NCBI GenBank assembly: GCA_902779615.1
Contig: CACZCM010000011.1
Location: 25,710-59,595, forward strand
Origin: an uncultured Ruminococcus sp.
GTDB taxonomy: Bacteria > Bacillota > Clostridia > Oscillospirales > Acutalibacteraceae
Length of the DNA: 33,886 nucleotides
Direction of reading: 5' to 3'
Positions 16,527-25,967 of this stretch are shown here, piece by piece. Made by a program: the position numbers and the translations under genes. Every line of letters begins with the position of its first letter. The stretch's first letter is position 1. The notes beneath the pieces are model-generated. The model was not told where the DNA came from. It saw only the letters and a program-made list of their open reading frames with translations, and did not search any database.

Positions 16527-17336
16527 TTACACCTCGGTTTCACCGTCAAATACAAATTCTGCAGGACCGGTCATCAAAACTTTACTTCCGTCATAATTGA
16601 TTTTCAGCGTGCCGCCCCGCAGCTCCACACTAACGTCCTCGCCGGTTTTCACGATCCCGTTTGCCGCAGCAGCCGCAGTAACAGCGCACGAACCTGTGCC
16701 GCAGGCAAGCGTTTCGCCGCTTCCTCTCTCCCACACACGCATTTTCAGATGGTTATCACCCAGAATGTTTACAAATTCGACATTCGCCCTATCGGGGAAA
16801 AACGAATGATTCTCAAGAGGTCTTCCTATCACATCAAGCGGCAGATCGTCAACATTTTCATCGGTAAATACAACGCAGTGCGGATTGCCCATATCAACGA
16901 ACGTGTATTTATAGCTGCCGAGATCCGTATTTATCATCTCGCTGACAGCGCCGAATCTCGGTTCGCCCATATCCACCGTAACGCTTGCTGCCGTGCCGTT
17001 TTCGGCGGTGATATCAAGCTTTTTTATGCCCGAAAGTGTTTCGAGAGTTAAAGACGTTTTATCGGTCATTCGGCGGTCATACACATATTTTGCGATACAG
17101 CGGGAAGCATTGCCGCACATAGCGCCCTCGCTTCCGTCCGCATTGAACATTCTCATACGGAAATCGGCGCAGTCGGAAGGCATAATGAGGACGATACCGT
17201 CACCGCCAATACCGAAATGCCTGTCGGATAGTTTAACGGCAAGCTTGCCGGGATCATTCGGAGCGGGATTGGAAATACAGTCGAAGTATATATAATCGTT
17301 GCCGAGTCCCTGCATCTTTGTAAATTTCATAGTCAT
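16527..17336 (-). CDS. dapF: diaminopimelate epimerase
   Basis: Interconverts LL- and meso-diaminopimelate. The two catalytic cysteines are visible: C74 in GAMCGNASRC and C212 in ETLACGTGSC, each in its signature. Length (269 aa) is typical. The start is the ATG at 17336 with AAAGGAG 8 nt upstream. It is the first gene of a dapF-dapL pair. A possible promoter upstream (TTGAAA, 18 nt, TTAAAA) is weak. Glutamate for DapL would come from the neighbouring gltBD products. Confidence 0.96.
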   Translation of the reverse strand: MTMKFTKMQGLGNDYIYFDCISNPAPNDPGKLAVKLSDRHFGIGGDGIVLIMPSDCADFRMRMFNADGSEGAMCGNASRCIAKYVYDRRMTDKTSLTLETLSGIKKLDITAENGTAASVTVDMGEPRFGAVSEMINTDLGSYKYTFVDMGNPHCVVFTDENVDDLPLDVIGRPLENHSFFPDRANVEFVNILGDNHLKMRVWERGSGETLACGTGSCAVTAAAAANGIVKTGEDVSVELRGGTLKINYDGSKVLMTGPAEFVFDGETEV

Positions 17337-17477
17337 GGTATCAGCTCCTTTGAGATCAATAGTTTTTCGTTATTCGAACACACGAAAATCAATTTTTAAT
17401 TTGTTCTGCAGTACCGCTTTCAAATGGACGGAGTATGCCTTCCGAGAAAGGCTTTACGAAAACTTTACGCTTCTGAC

Positions 17478-18965
17478 TTACAGCATATTCGTATAGTGCA
17501 TCAGGTAATTGTCGACCTCTTTCGCCGCCGCGCGCCCCTCGGCTATCGCCCATACAACAAGACTTTGCCCTCTTCTCATATCGCCGGCTGCAAATATTTT
17601 CTCCGCACTTGAAGAGTACCCGCCGTCCGCCGTCTTGACGTTTCCTCTTGCGGTCAGCTCCGTGCCAAAAGCTTCTGCAGTGTATTCGTCTGCGCCCAAA
17701 AAGCCCGCCGCTATCAGTACCATCTCACATGGGATCATTCTCTCGCTGCCCTCGATCGGCGTCATAACTGTCCTGCCGCTTTCCTCGTCTTTCTTCGGTG
17801 TGAGCGAGATAAGCTCCGCCGCCGTCAGATCGCCGTTCTCATCGCCGATGAGCCGCTTGATAGTCGTCTGATACTCCCTCGGGTCATGCCCGAATACAGC
17901 TGCCGTTTCCTGCTGACCATAATCGGTCTTGCACACTCTCGGCCACTGCGGCCATTCATTTCCGGGCGCTCTCTCGTCGGGCAGCTTCGGCATCATTTCC
18001 AGCTGTGTGATCGAACTGCAGCCATGGCGCATACACGTTCCTATGCAGTCGTTGCCGGTGTCGCCGCCGCCGACTACTATTACATTTTTTCCTTTTGCGC
18101 TGATGTAACCGCCGTTCTCATACGAACCATCCAGCAGCGCCTTTGTAGTTGACTTCAAAAAATCCACCGCAAAATACACTCCGTTAAGCTGCCTGCCTTC
18201 AACGTTCAGATCACGGGGCTTTGAAGCGCCGCAGCACAGAACTACTGCGTCATACTCCGCCGTCAGCTCATCCGCAGAAATATCTTTCCCGACGTCAACG
18301 CCCGTTTTGAACACGACTCCCTCCTGCTCCAGCAGCGAGATCCTCCTCGCTACAACGCTCTTGTCAAGCTTCATATTCGGGATACCGTACATCAAGAGTC
18401 CTCCCGCGCGATCGGAACGTTCATATACGGTTACAGAGTGCCCACGCTTGTTCAGCATATCGGCGCAGGCAAGCCCCGCAGGACCCGAACCAATGACCGC
18501 CGCCTTCTTACCGGTGCGTACTTCGGGCGGAGCCGGTTTGATAAATCCATGTGAAAAACCATACTCTACGATCGCAAGCTCGTTGTCGTGTATCGTGACC
18601 GGCGTGTCGTTCATTCCGCAGGTACAGGCAGCCTCGCATAAAGCCGGGCACACCCGCCCCGTGAATTCGGGGAAGTTATTGGTCTTCAAAAGTCTGCTCA
18701 GCGCATGGCGGCGGTGTCCGCTGTAGAGTTCATCGTTCCATTCGGGGATCAAGTTGTGAAGAGGGCAGCCCGACACCATGCCGTTGAGCTTCATCGCAGA
18801 CTGGCAGAACGGAACTCCGCAGTTCATGCAGCGCGCCGCCTGCTGCGTTCTCTTCTCCATATCAAGCGGTTTGCGGAACTCGTCAAAGCTTTTGATCCTC
18901 TCTGTAGGATCGAGAGTTTCGTTGTTCTCTCTGTTATATTCAAGAAATCCTGTTGGCTTTCCCAT
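17478..18965 (-). CDS. gltD: glutamate synthase small subunit
   Basis: FAD- and NAD(P)H-binding subunit that passes electrons to GltB. The 495-residue protein has the N-terminal iron-sulfur cysteines C46, C49, C54, C67 (CMNCGVPFC) and C106, C110, C114, C116 (CPALCEAACTC), an FAD fingerprint (VIGSGPAGLACADML, about 160) and an NADPH fingerprint (VVGGGDTGNDCIG, about 300). It follows gltB after 14 nt. The C-terminus has the GDMRRGQSLVVWAIAEGR FAD-contact motif. Confidence 0.97.
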   Translation of the reverse strand: MGKPTGFLEYNRENNETLDPTERIKSFDEFRKPLDMEKRTQQAARCMNCGVPFCQSAMKLNGMVSGCPLHNLIPEWNDELYSGHRRHALSRLLKTNNFPEFTGRVCPALCEAACTCGMNDTPVTIHDNELAIVEYGFSHGFIKPAPPEVRTGKKAAVIGSGPAGLACADMLNKRGHSVTVYERSDRAGGLLMYGIPNMKLDKSVVARRISLLEQEGVVFKTGVDVGKDISADELTAEYDAVVLCCGASKPRDLNVEGRQLNGVYFAVDFLKSTTKALLDGSYENGGYISAKGKNVIVVGGGDTGNDCIGTCMRHGCSSITQLEMMPKLPDERAPGNEWPQWPRVCKTDYGQQETAAVFGHDPREYQTTIKRLIGDENGDLTAAELISLTPKKDEESGRTVMTPIEGSERMIPCEMVLIAAGFLGADEYTAEAFGTELTARGNVKTADGGYSSSAEKIFAAGDMRRGQSLVVWAIAEGRAAAKEVDNYLMHYTNML

Positions 18966-18979
18966 TGTTCTGCTCCTCC

Positions 18980-21900
18980 CTACTTCGTGACTGCGTAAAA
19001 TGCTTCAAGCACTGCCTGTTCATGGGGAGTCCCCTTCTCTTCAAAGTGTCCGACTGCGCTCAGCATTCTGTTGTAATCGTTCGGCATGATCTTCTTAAAA
19101 TTCGGCAGATATTCATTGAAGTTTTTCAGCATTTTTGCTGCAAGCGGCGAACCTGTCGCCTCACTGTGCTTCTCGATCATGCCTTTAAGCTCTTCGATAT
19201 CGTGCTTTTCCGTAAGCTCGCTCATCGTGACAAATTCCTTGTTAAGCTTCAGATACAGATCGTGATGCTCATCATACACATACGCAATACCGCCGCTCAT
19301 GCCCGCTGCAAAATTGCGCCCCGTTGCTCCCAGAACAGCAACTCTTCCGCCTGTCATGTATTCGCAGCCGTGGTCGCCAACGCCCTCGCATACGGCGTAT
19401 GCGCCCGAATTGCGCACGCAGAATCTCTCGCCCGCGATACCGTTGATGTACGCCTCGCCTGCCGTTGCGCCATAGAGAGCTACATTTCCGATAATGATGT
19501 TTTCTTCCGCCTTGAATCTGCTGTCTTTCGGCGGGTACACTATCAGCTTGCCGCCCGAAAGTCCCTTGCCGAAGTAGTCGTTCGAATCGCCCTCAAGCTT
19601 CAGCGTCAGCCCCTTGGGGATAAAAGCTCCGAACGACTGTCCGCCGCCGCCCGTACACATGACCGTATACGTATCGTCATCGAGAGATGAACCGAATTTC
19701 TCGTTGATGACCGAACCGAAAACCGTACCAAGCGTTCTGTCGGTACTGCTTACGTTTACACGAACCGTCTTCTTTGTGCGGTTCTTCATCGCTTTTGCAA
19801 ATTCGGGCAGCAGTCTGCGGCAGTCGATAGTTTTTTCAAGTTCAAAATCATAAACGTTGTCGGGATCGAAGCGAGTGTTGTCTGCGTTTGCATATTCACG
19901 ATCCAAAATGCCCGAAAGATCGACCATCTCTGCTCTGTCGGTAAGAAGATCCTTTTTAACGCTCAGAAGGTCTGTCCTGCCAACAAGCTCTTTGACAGTA
20001 CGAATGCCCAGCTTAGCCATGATCTCCCGCAGCTCCTGCGCAATAAATCTCATGAAATTGACGATATATTCCGGCTTTCCCGCAAAACGTTTTCTTAGCT
20101 CCGGATCCTGCGTTGCAATCCCCACCGGGCAGGTGTCGAGGTTGCATACCCTCATCATGACGCAGCCCATAGTAACAAGCGGCGCAGTCGCAAAGCCAAA
20201 CTCCTCTGCGCCCAGCATCGCTGCTATGGCAACGTCCTTACCGCTCATCAGCTTGCCGTCCGTTTCGATTATTACTCTTGAACGCAGACCGTTTTTGATA
20301 AGCGTCTGATGAGTTTCTGCAAGTCCAAGCTCCCACGGCAGTCCCGCATTGTGGATCGAGCTTGCAGGCGCTGCGCCTGTACCTCCGTCATACCCCGAGA
20401 TCAAAACGACCTGCGCGCCCGCCTTTGCAACGCCCGCTGCGATCGTACCCACTCCCGCTTCGGACACCAGCTTTACCGAAATTCTCGCACGGCGGTTTGC
20501 GTTTTTCAGATCGTAGATAAGCTGCGCAAGATCCTCGATCGAATATATGTCGTGATGAGGCGGAGGCGAAATAAGCGATACGCCCGGCGTTGAATATCTG
20601 TTCTTCGCTATCCATGGGTATACCTTTTTCCCCGGAAGATGTCCGCCCTCGCCGGGCTTTGCGCCCTGCGCCATTTTGATCTGTATCTCCTGCGCGCTCA
20701 GAAGGTATTCGATAGTCACGCCGAATCTGCCCGAGGCTACCTGCTTGATCGCGCTGTTGCGGTCTGTTCCCAGGCGTTCTCTCATTTCGCCGCCTTCGCC
20801 GGAATTTGACTTGCCTCCGATCATATTCATCGCCTTCGCCATACACTCGTGAGCCTCCTGGGAGATCGAGCCGTAGCTCATTGCGCCCGTTTTGAAACGC
20901 TTCACTATCGACTCAACAGGCTCCACCTCATCGAGCGGGATCTCGCTGCATTCGCTGAAATCAAGCTCCATCAGCCCTCTCAGCGTATGAGGCACACTGC
21001 CGCTGTCCACCATGGCGGTGTATTCCTTGAACCTCTTGTAATCGCCTGTTCGTGTCGAGTCACGAAGCGCAATTATTACCTCGGGAGAGTACATATGATC
21101 TTCTTTGTCTGCGCCGGAACGCAGCTTGTGGCTGCCGACGCTGTCGGTCGTCGTGTCAACGCCCAAGCCCAGCGGGTCGAACGCGTGATCGTGGCGCCAC
21201 TCAACGCCCTCGTCTATCTCCTCAAGCCCGATACCGCCCACACGGCTTACGGTATTTGTAAAGTATTTATCGATCACGTCCTGCTTGATACCGACCGCCT
21301 CGAAGATCTGCGACGACTGATACGAATGTATCGTGGAGATACCCATCTTAGAAGCGATCTTCACAATGCCATGCAGAACAGCGTTGTTATAATCATCTAT
21401 GGCCGTATGATAATCCTTGTCGAGAAGCCCCTTGTCGATCAGCTCACTGATGCACTCCTGCGCCAAATACGGATTGACGGCTCTTGCGCCGTAGCCCAGA
21501 AGCGCCGCAAAGTGATGTACCTCGCACGGCTCTGCGCTCTCGAGGATAATGGACACCGCCGTGCGCTTTTTCGTCCTTATCAGATACTGCTCAATTGCAG
21601 AAACAGCAAGCAGCGAAGGAATGGCCACATGGTTTTCGTCAACGCCTCTGTCGGACAAAACGATGATATTGGCTCCTTTCCTGTACTCCCTGTCACACGA
21701 CACGAACAGCCTGTCAAGCGCACGCTCCAAAGGCGTATTTTTATAATACAGAAGCGACACTTCAGCCACCTTGAACCCCGGGCGGTCGATCGCCTTGATC
21801 TTCATCAGATCGACAGACGTCAGTATCGGATTATGGATCTCAAGCATATTGCAGTTTTCAGCTTTTTCCTCAAGAAGGTTGCCGTCAGAACCTACGTACA

Positions 21901-23515
21901 CTGTTGTGTCGGTCACTATTTCTTCACGGATAGCGTCGATCGGCGGGTTAGTCACCTGCGCGAATATCTGCTTGAAATAGTTGAACAGCGACTGGTGCTT
22001 TTCCGACAAAACCGCAAGCGGGATATCTGTTCCCATCGCCGCAGTTGCCTCGCCGCCGTTTTTCGCCATTGGCAGGATAGATTCCCGTATCTGCTCATAG
22101 CTGTAGCCGAACGCCTTGTACAGGCGGTCACGCTGCTGCTCAGTGTGGTTCTTGACCTTGTGGTTCGGAATAGGCAGATCATGCAGACTTACAAGATTGC
22201 CGTCAAGCCACTCGCCGTAAGGACGCGCAGCGGCATAGCGCAGCTTACATTCCTCATCGGAGATAACACGCTTTTCATTCAGATCGACCAGCAGCATTTT
22301 ACCGGGACGAAGGCGGTTTTTCTCAACGATGCTGTCAGAGGCTATCGGCAGCACGCCGACCTCGCTTGAGAGGATAAGCATATCGTCATTTGTGATGTAA
22401 TATCTTGACGGACGAAGACCGTTTCGATCAAGCACAGCTCCCACAGTGTCGCCGTCTGTAAAGAGTATAGCCGCAGGGCCGTCCCACGGCTCCATCATAG
22501 TGGAATAGTAACGATAGAAATCACGCTTTTCACGGCTTATAGTTCTGTCATTCTTATACGGTTCAGGTATAGTCACCATGACAGCCTTCGGCAGATCCAT
22601 ACCGTTCATCATAAGGAATTCAAGCGTGTTGTCGAGCATTGCGGAGTCCGAACCTTCCGCATTTATAACAGGCAGGATCTTATCGATATCGTCCTGCATT
22701 ACGGGCGAAGTCATGGTTTCCTCACGGGCAAGCATTCTGTCGGCGTTGCCTCTGATAGTATTGATCTCGCCGTTGTGAAGGATCACTCTGTTGGGGTGTG
22801 CGCGTTCCCATGACGGGTTTGTGTTTGTCGAGAAGCGGGAGTGAACAAGCGCAAGCGCGCTTTTGTAGTCGTCCTGCTGCAGATCGAGATAGAAGCGGCG
22901 AAGCTGCCATACGAGGAACATACCCTTGTATACGATCGTTCTTGACGAGAATGAACATACATAGGTGTTGTCGTTGCTCTGTTCAAACTCACGTCTTATC
23001 ACATACAGCCTGCGGTCAAAATCTATGCCCGCTTTAAGATGATCCGGCTTTTCAACGAAGCACTGCATGATGCAAGGCATACAGTCAAGGGCTTTTTTGC
23101 CGATAGCTGCGCTGTCGGTGGGCACCTCACGCCAGCCCAGAAAACGCACGCCCTCTTTTTCGCAAATGATCTCAAGCATTTTTTTCGCCTGACTGCGCTT
23201 TAATACGTCCTGCGGAAAAAAGAACATTCCCACGCCGTATGTGCGTCTTTCGCCGAGATCTATTCCCAGCTTTCCGGCTGTCTTCTTAAAGAAGTCGTGA
23301 GATATCTGCACGAGTATACCGACGCCATCGCCCGTTTCGCCCGCAGCGTCCTTGCCGGCGCGGTGCTCCAGCTTTTCAACAATCGACAATGCGTCATTCA
23401 CGACCTTGTGGCTTTCTTCACCCTTTATGCTGACGACCGCGCCGATACCGCAGGCGTCATGTTCAAATTCCGGGCGGTAAAGCGTATGCTCCTGATCATT
23501 ACTGAAATTTTTCAT
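18980..23515 (-). CDS. gltB: glutamate synthase large subunit
   Basis: Transfers the glutamine amide nitrogen to 2-oxoglutarate, yielding two glutamates. The 1511-residue precursor has a 21-residue propeptide before C22 (HDAC-GIG), the class II amidotransferase nucleophile. Domain order: amidotransferase, central domain, FMN barrel and a C-terminal GXGXG helix. The 3Fe-4S cysteines fall at C1118, C1124 and C1129, with the 6 and 5 residue spacing of the E. coli enzyme. FMN-region motifs include GGKSNSGEGGE and GYDGGTGAAPASS. It begins 11 nt after the pyrG stop. Confidence 0.97.
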   Translation of the reverse strand: MKNFSNDQEHTLYRPEFEHDACGIGAVVSIKGEESHKVVNDALSIVEKLEHRAGKDAAGETGDGVGILVQISHDFFKKTAGKLGIDLGERRTYGVGMFFFPQDVLKRSQAKKMLEIICEKEGVRFLGWREVPTDSAAIGKKALDCMPCIMQCFVEKPDHLKAGIDFDRRLYVIRREFEQSNDNTYVCSFSSRTIVYKGMFLVWQLRRFYLDLQQDDYKSALALVHSRFSTNTNPSWERAHPNRVILHNGEINTIRGNADRMLAREETMTSPVMQDDIDKILPVINAEGSDSAMLDNTLEFLMMNGMDLPKAVMVTIPEPYKNDRTISREKRDFYRYYSTMMEPWDGPAAILFTDGDTVGAVLDRNGLRPSRYYITNDDMLILSSEVGVLPIASDSIVEKNRLRPGKMLLVDLNEKRVISDEECKLRYAAARPYGEWLDGNLVSLHDLPIPNHKVKNHTEQQRDRLYKAFGYSYEQIRESILPMAKNGGEATAAMGTDIPLAVLSEKHQSLFNYFKQIFAQVTNPPIDAIREEIVTDTTVYVGSDGNLLEEKAENCNMLEIHNPILTSVDLMKIKAIDRPGFKVAEVSLLYYKNTPLERALDRLFVSCDREYRKGANIIVLSDRGVDENHVAIPSLLAVSAIEQYLIRTKKRTAVSIILESAEPCEVHHFAALLGYGARAVNPYLAQECISELIDKGLLDKDYHTAIDDYNNAVLHGIVKIASKMGISTIHSYQSSQIFEAVGIKQDVIDKYFTNTVSRVGGIGLEEIDEGVEWRHDHAFDPLGLGVDTTTDSVGSHKLRSGADKEDHMYSPEVIIALRDSTRTGDYKRFKEYTAMVDSGSVPHTLRGLMELDFSECSEIPLDEVEPVESIVKRFKTGAMSYGSISQEAHECMAKAMNMIGGKSNSGEGGEMRERLGTDRNSAIKQVASGRFGVTIEYLLSAQEIQIKMAQGAKPGEGGHLPGKKVYPWIAKNRYSTPGVSLISPPPHHDIYSIEDLAQLIYDLKNANRRARISVKLVSEAGVGTIAAGVAKAGAQVVLISGYDGGTGAAPASSIHNAGLPWELGLAETHQTLIKNGLRSRVIIETDGKLMSGKDVAIAAMLGAEEFGFATAPLVTMGCVMMRVCNLDTCPVGIATQDPELRKRFAGKPEYIVNFMRFIAQELREIMAKLGIRTVKELVGRTDLLSVKKDLLTDRAEMVDLSGILDREYANADNTRFDPDNVYDFELEKTIDCRRLLPEFAKAMKNRTKKTVRVNVSSTDRTLGTVFGSVINEKFGSSLDDDTYTVMCTGGGGQSFGAFIPKGLTLKLEGDSNDYFGKGLSGGKLIVYPPKDSRFKAEENIIIGNVALYGATAGEAYINGIAGERFCVRNSGAYAVCEGVGDHGCEYMTGGRVAVLGATGRNFAAGMSGGIAYVYDEHHDLYLKLNKEFVTMSELTEKHDIEELKGMIEKHSEATGSPLAAKMLKNFNEYLPNFKKIMPNDYNRMLSAVGHFEEKGTPHEQAVLEAFYAVTK

Positions 23516-23526
23516 TTTATCTTACC

Positions 23527-25122
23527 TCACTTTGAAACAGCCGCTTCGACAAGCCCCTTAAACAGCGGGTGAGCCTTGTTCGGTCTGCTTTTGAATTCGG
23601 GGTGAAACTGTACTCCGACATAGAAACGGTTCTTCCCGACCTCAACGGTCTCAACGATACTTCCGTCGGGAGACGTTCCGCTGACCGTAAGTCCGTTTTC
23701 GCTGAGGATCTCTTTGTAGTCGTTATTAAATTCGTAGCGGTGGCGGTGACGCTCCGATATCTCGTCCTGCCCGAAGCAGTCGTACAGGCGGGTGCCTTTT
23801 TTCACTTTGCACCTGTACGCCCCGAGCCGAAGCGTACCGCCCTTGTCGATATCACTGCTCTGGTCGGGCATGAAATCGATGACCTTATTCGGCGACAGCT
23901 CGTTAAACTCACGTGAATCGGCGTCCGCAAGCCCGCAGACACTTCGCGCAAATTCAATGACGGCGATCTGCATACCAAGACATATTCCCAGGTACGGAAG
24001 ATCGTTTTCTCTTGCAAATTTTGCGGCTGATATCATTCCGGGGATACCTCTGCTGCCAAATCCTCCCGGTACAATGATCCCGTCACAGTCCTTTAGTTTT
24101 TCGGCGGCATTCCGGTCGGTGATCTCCTCGCTGTCGATCCAGAGGATCTCCGTGTTGACTCTGCATTCGTAACCCGCATGACGAACCGCCTCGGCGACCG
24201 ACAGATAAGCGTCATGCAGCTGGACATATTTCCCGACAATCCCGATATTTACCGTTTTATCCCTATTTGCAATATTCGAAAGCATTGTGTTCCACTCGTC
24301 AAGCTTCGGCGGGGGCGCTGTGATCTTCAGCTTTTCGCACACAACATTTGAGAAATTGGATTCCTCAAGCATGATCGGCGCTTCATAGAGGATCGGCACG
24401 TTTGTATTTTGGATAACGCAGTTTTCCTTGACATTGCAAAACAACGAGATCTTTTTGAATATCTCCCGTTCAAGCGGCTCATCGCACCGCAGAACGATTA
24501 TATCGGGCTTTATGCCCATTCCCTGAAGCTCCTTTACGGAGTGCTGAACGGGCTTTGTTTTATGTTCATTTGAGCAGTGAAGATACGGCAGCAGCGCCAC
24601 ATGGATATAACAAACGTTATCCTCGCCCGCCTCAAGTCCGACCTGACGTATCGCCTCGATAAACGGCTGACTTTCGATATCGCCCGTAGTGCCGCCGATC
24701 TCGGTAATAACAACGTCAGCGCTGCTCTTTCTGCCGACATTATATATAAAATGCTTTATTTCGTTTGTAACATGAGGAATGACCTGAACCGTTTCTCCCA
24801 AGAACTCGCCTCTGCGCTCCTTATTCAGGATATTCCAGTAGACCTTGCCCGTGGTGAGATTTGAATATTTATTCAGATCCTCATCGATGAATCTCTCGTA
24901 GTGTCCGAGATCGAGATCGGTTTCCGCACCGTCCTCGGTAACGAAAACTTCGCCATGCTGATATGGGCTCATCGTTCCGGGATCGACATTTATATACGGA
25001 TCCAGCTTCTGCGCGGCGACTTTAAGTCCCCGTGCTTTCAGCAGTCTGCCAAGCGACGCAGCGGTAATTCCTTTTCCCAACCCCGAAACAACGCCGCCGG
25101 TCACAAAAATATATTTAGTCAT
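23527..25122 (-). CDS. pyrG: CTP synthase
   Basis: Makes CTP from UTP, ATP and glutamine. The 531-residue protein has the N-terminal synthetase P-loop ([17 protein letters not shown]), [11 protein letters not shown], and a C-terminal class I amidotransferase with nucleophile C381 ([10 protein letters not shown]) and the [10 protein letters not shown] His/Glu pair. AAAGGACG precedes the ATG. It sits between the ANTAR gene and gltB, an unusual place for pyrG, with only 11 nt to gltB, so a glnA-ANTAR-pyrG-gltBD transcript is likely. Confidence 0.97.
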   Translation of the reverse strand: MTKYIFVTGGVVSGLGKGITAASLGRLLKARGLKVAAQKLDPYINVDPGTMSPYQHGEVFVTEDGAETDLDLGHYERFIDEDLNKYSNLTTGKVYWNILNKERRGEFLGETVQVIPHVTNEIKHFIYNVGRKSSADVVITEIGGTTGDIESQPFIEAIRQVGLEAGEDNVCYIHVALLPYLHCSNEHKTKPVQHSVKELQGMGIKPDIIVLRCDEPLEREIFKKISLFCNVKENCVIQNTNVPILYEAPIMLEESNFSNVVCEKLKITAPPPKLDEWNTMLSNIANRDKTVNIGIVGKYVQLHDAYLSVAEAVRHAGYECRVNTEILWIDSEEITDRNAAEKLKDCDGIIVPGGFGSRGIPGMISAAKFARENDLPYLGICLGMQIAVIEFARSVCGLADADSREFNELSPNKVIDFMPDQSSDIDKGGTLRLGAYRCKVKKGTRLYDCFGQDEISERHRHRYEFNNDYKEILSENGLTVSGTSPDGSIVETVEVGKNRFYVGVQFHPEFKSRPNKAHPLFKGLVEAAVSK

Positions 25123-25201
25123 TTTTTATCGTCCTTTATAATTAGAATTTATGCAGATATTCAAGATCTCAACACTACAAGTTGCTATATGGTTCGATAG
25201 A

Positions 25202-25278
25202 GCACAGCGAAAAGCTTTCGCTATGCCTTTTTTCATGTGTAAACGTTGCTTACTGCTGTTCTCGCCGCCCTTGCGGCG
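25202..25278. other. two hairpins in the pyrG leader
   Basis: Between the ANTAR gene and pyrG lie AGCGAAA-AGC-TTTCGCT (25206-25222, extended by an outer GCA/TGC pairing) and CGCCGC-CCTT-GCGGCG (25263-25278). On the plus strand the first is followed by six Ts (25228-25233), a terminator-like arrangement, yet no plus-strand gene reads into it. On the minus strand neither has a U-tract, so read-through into pyrG is expected. Confidence 0.5.
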
Positions 25279-25293
25279 ATGTGACTGCTTGAG

Positions 25294-25875
25294 TTAACAC
25301 GAACAGACATCACCGTCAAGCACCCGCCTTGCGGCGTCCGCTTTTTTCAGTCCGTTGTCCATCGCTAATTTTTCAATGTACCTGTGTGACTGCTCCTCGC
25401 TCATGCCGTCCCGTTCAATAAGAACGCTCTTCGCTTCATTCACTAATTTCAGTTCCAAAAGCTTCTGCTCCAGTCTTTTGGCGTTTTGCTCAAGCTGCCT
25501 GATCTTCTCGTCAGATGCGGCGATCACCTTCAGGCTTTGATACAGCATCGCCTTCGTTACCGCCTTTGACAGTGTAAGCACTCCGAACGGCTCCAGCTTG
25601 TATACAGCCTTTTCGTACATATCGGGCTTTACAAGCACCATAACTCCGCAGCTTTTGGAACAGTCCTGCGCAAGCTTCGCTCCGAATTCGTCCGCCAGCG
25701 GAATGTTTATCACAATAATGTTTATCGGAGTTTTTCGAAGTGTTCGTCTTGCTTCGGCGGCATTCCCGACTGTATGCACGGGATAAAATTCGCTCTGCGG
25801 CATTGCGCCTTTGATGAACTCCTCTGCCCGCTGATCCTTCGAAACGATCAGCACGCTTTTCTGCCCCCACAGCAT
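25294..25875 (-). CDS. ANTAR-domain RNA-binding regulator with degenerate receiver
   Basis: A 193-residue protein: receiver-like domain (1-115), a charged coiled coil (about 120-145) and a C-terminal ANTAR domain (about 145-188). ANTAR proteins bind paired RNA hairpins and block termination. The receiver looks inactive: the phospho-acceptor position reads VIN57IP instead of an Asp, and the acidic pair is IVSKD. In Clostridium saccharobutylicum a comparable gene (glnR) follows glnA and precedes the glutamate synthase genes, so nitrogen control through the glnA leader is a reasonable inference. GGAGGTGA precedes the ATG by 4-7 nt and directly follows a copy of the structured repeat. Confidence 0.85.
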   Translation of the reverse strand: MLWGQKSVLIVSKDQRAEEFIKGAMPQSEFYPVHTVGNAAEARRTLRKTPINIIVINIPLADEFGAKLAQDCSKSCGVMVLVKPDMYEKAVYKLEPFGVLTLSKAVTKAMLYQSLKVIAASDEKIRQLEQNAKRLEQKLLELKLVNEAKSVLIERDGMSEEQSHRYIEKLAMDNGLKKADAARRVLDGDVCSC

Positions 25876-25887
25876 AGACTCACCTCC

Positions 25888-25940
25888 TTAAAAGCTCTGT
25901 TTTCAACACGCGCGCACAACCCATAGGCTTGTGCGGTTAT
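25888..25940 (-). ncRNA. structured repeat element, deleted copy (R4)
   Basis: On the minus strand it starts ATAACCGCA and ends CAGAGCTTTTAAG, the end sequences of the full copies at 30602-30879, but lacks the middle. It retains a CAAGCCTAYG segment. A stem of GCACAA with TTGTGC remains. Its 3' end abuts the GGAGG of the ANTAR gene. Confidence 0.55.
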
Positions 25941-25967
25941 TTTTCTACGCTCAGACCGCTTTCGCTG

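Noticed and set aside
16029-17051. 340-codon plus-strand frame
   Set aside because: Antisense across dapL and dapF, both of which have intact catalytic motifs.
20849-22369. 506-codon open frame on the plus strand
   Set aside because: Antisense to gltB, no family resemblance and no ribosome binding site; it arises from the codon pattern of gltB.
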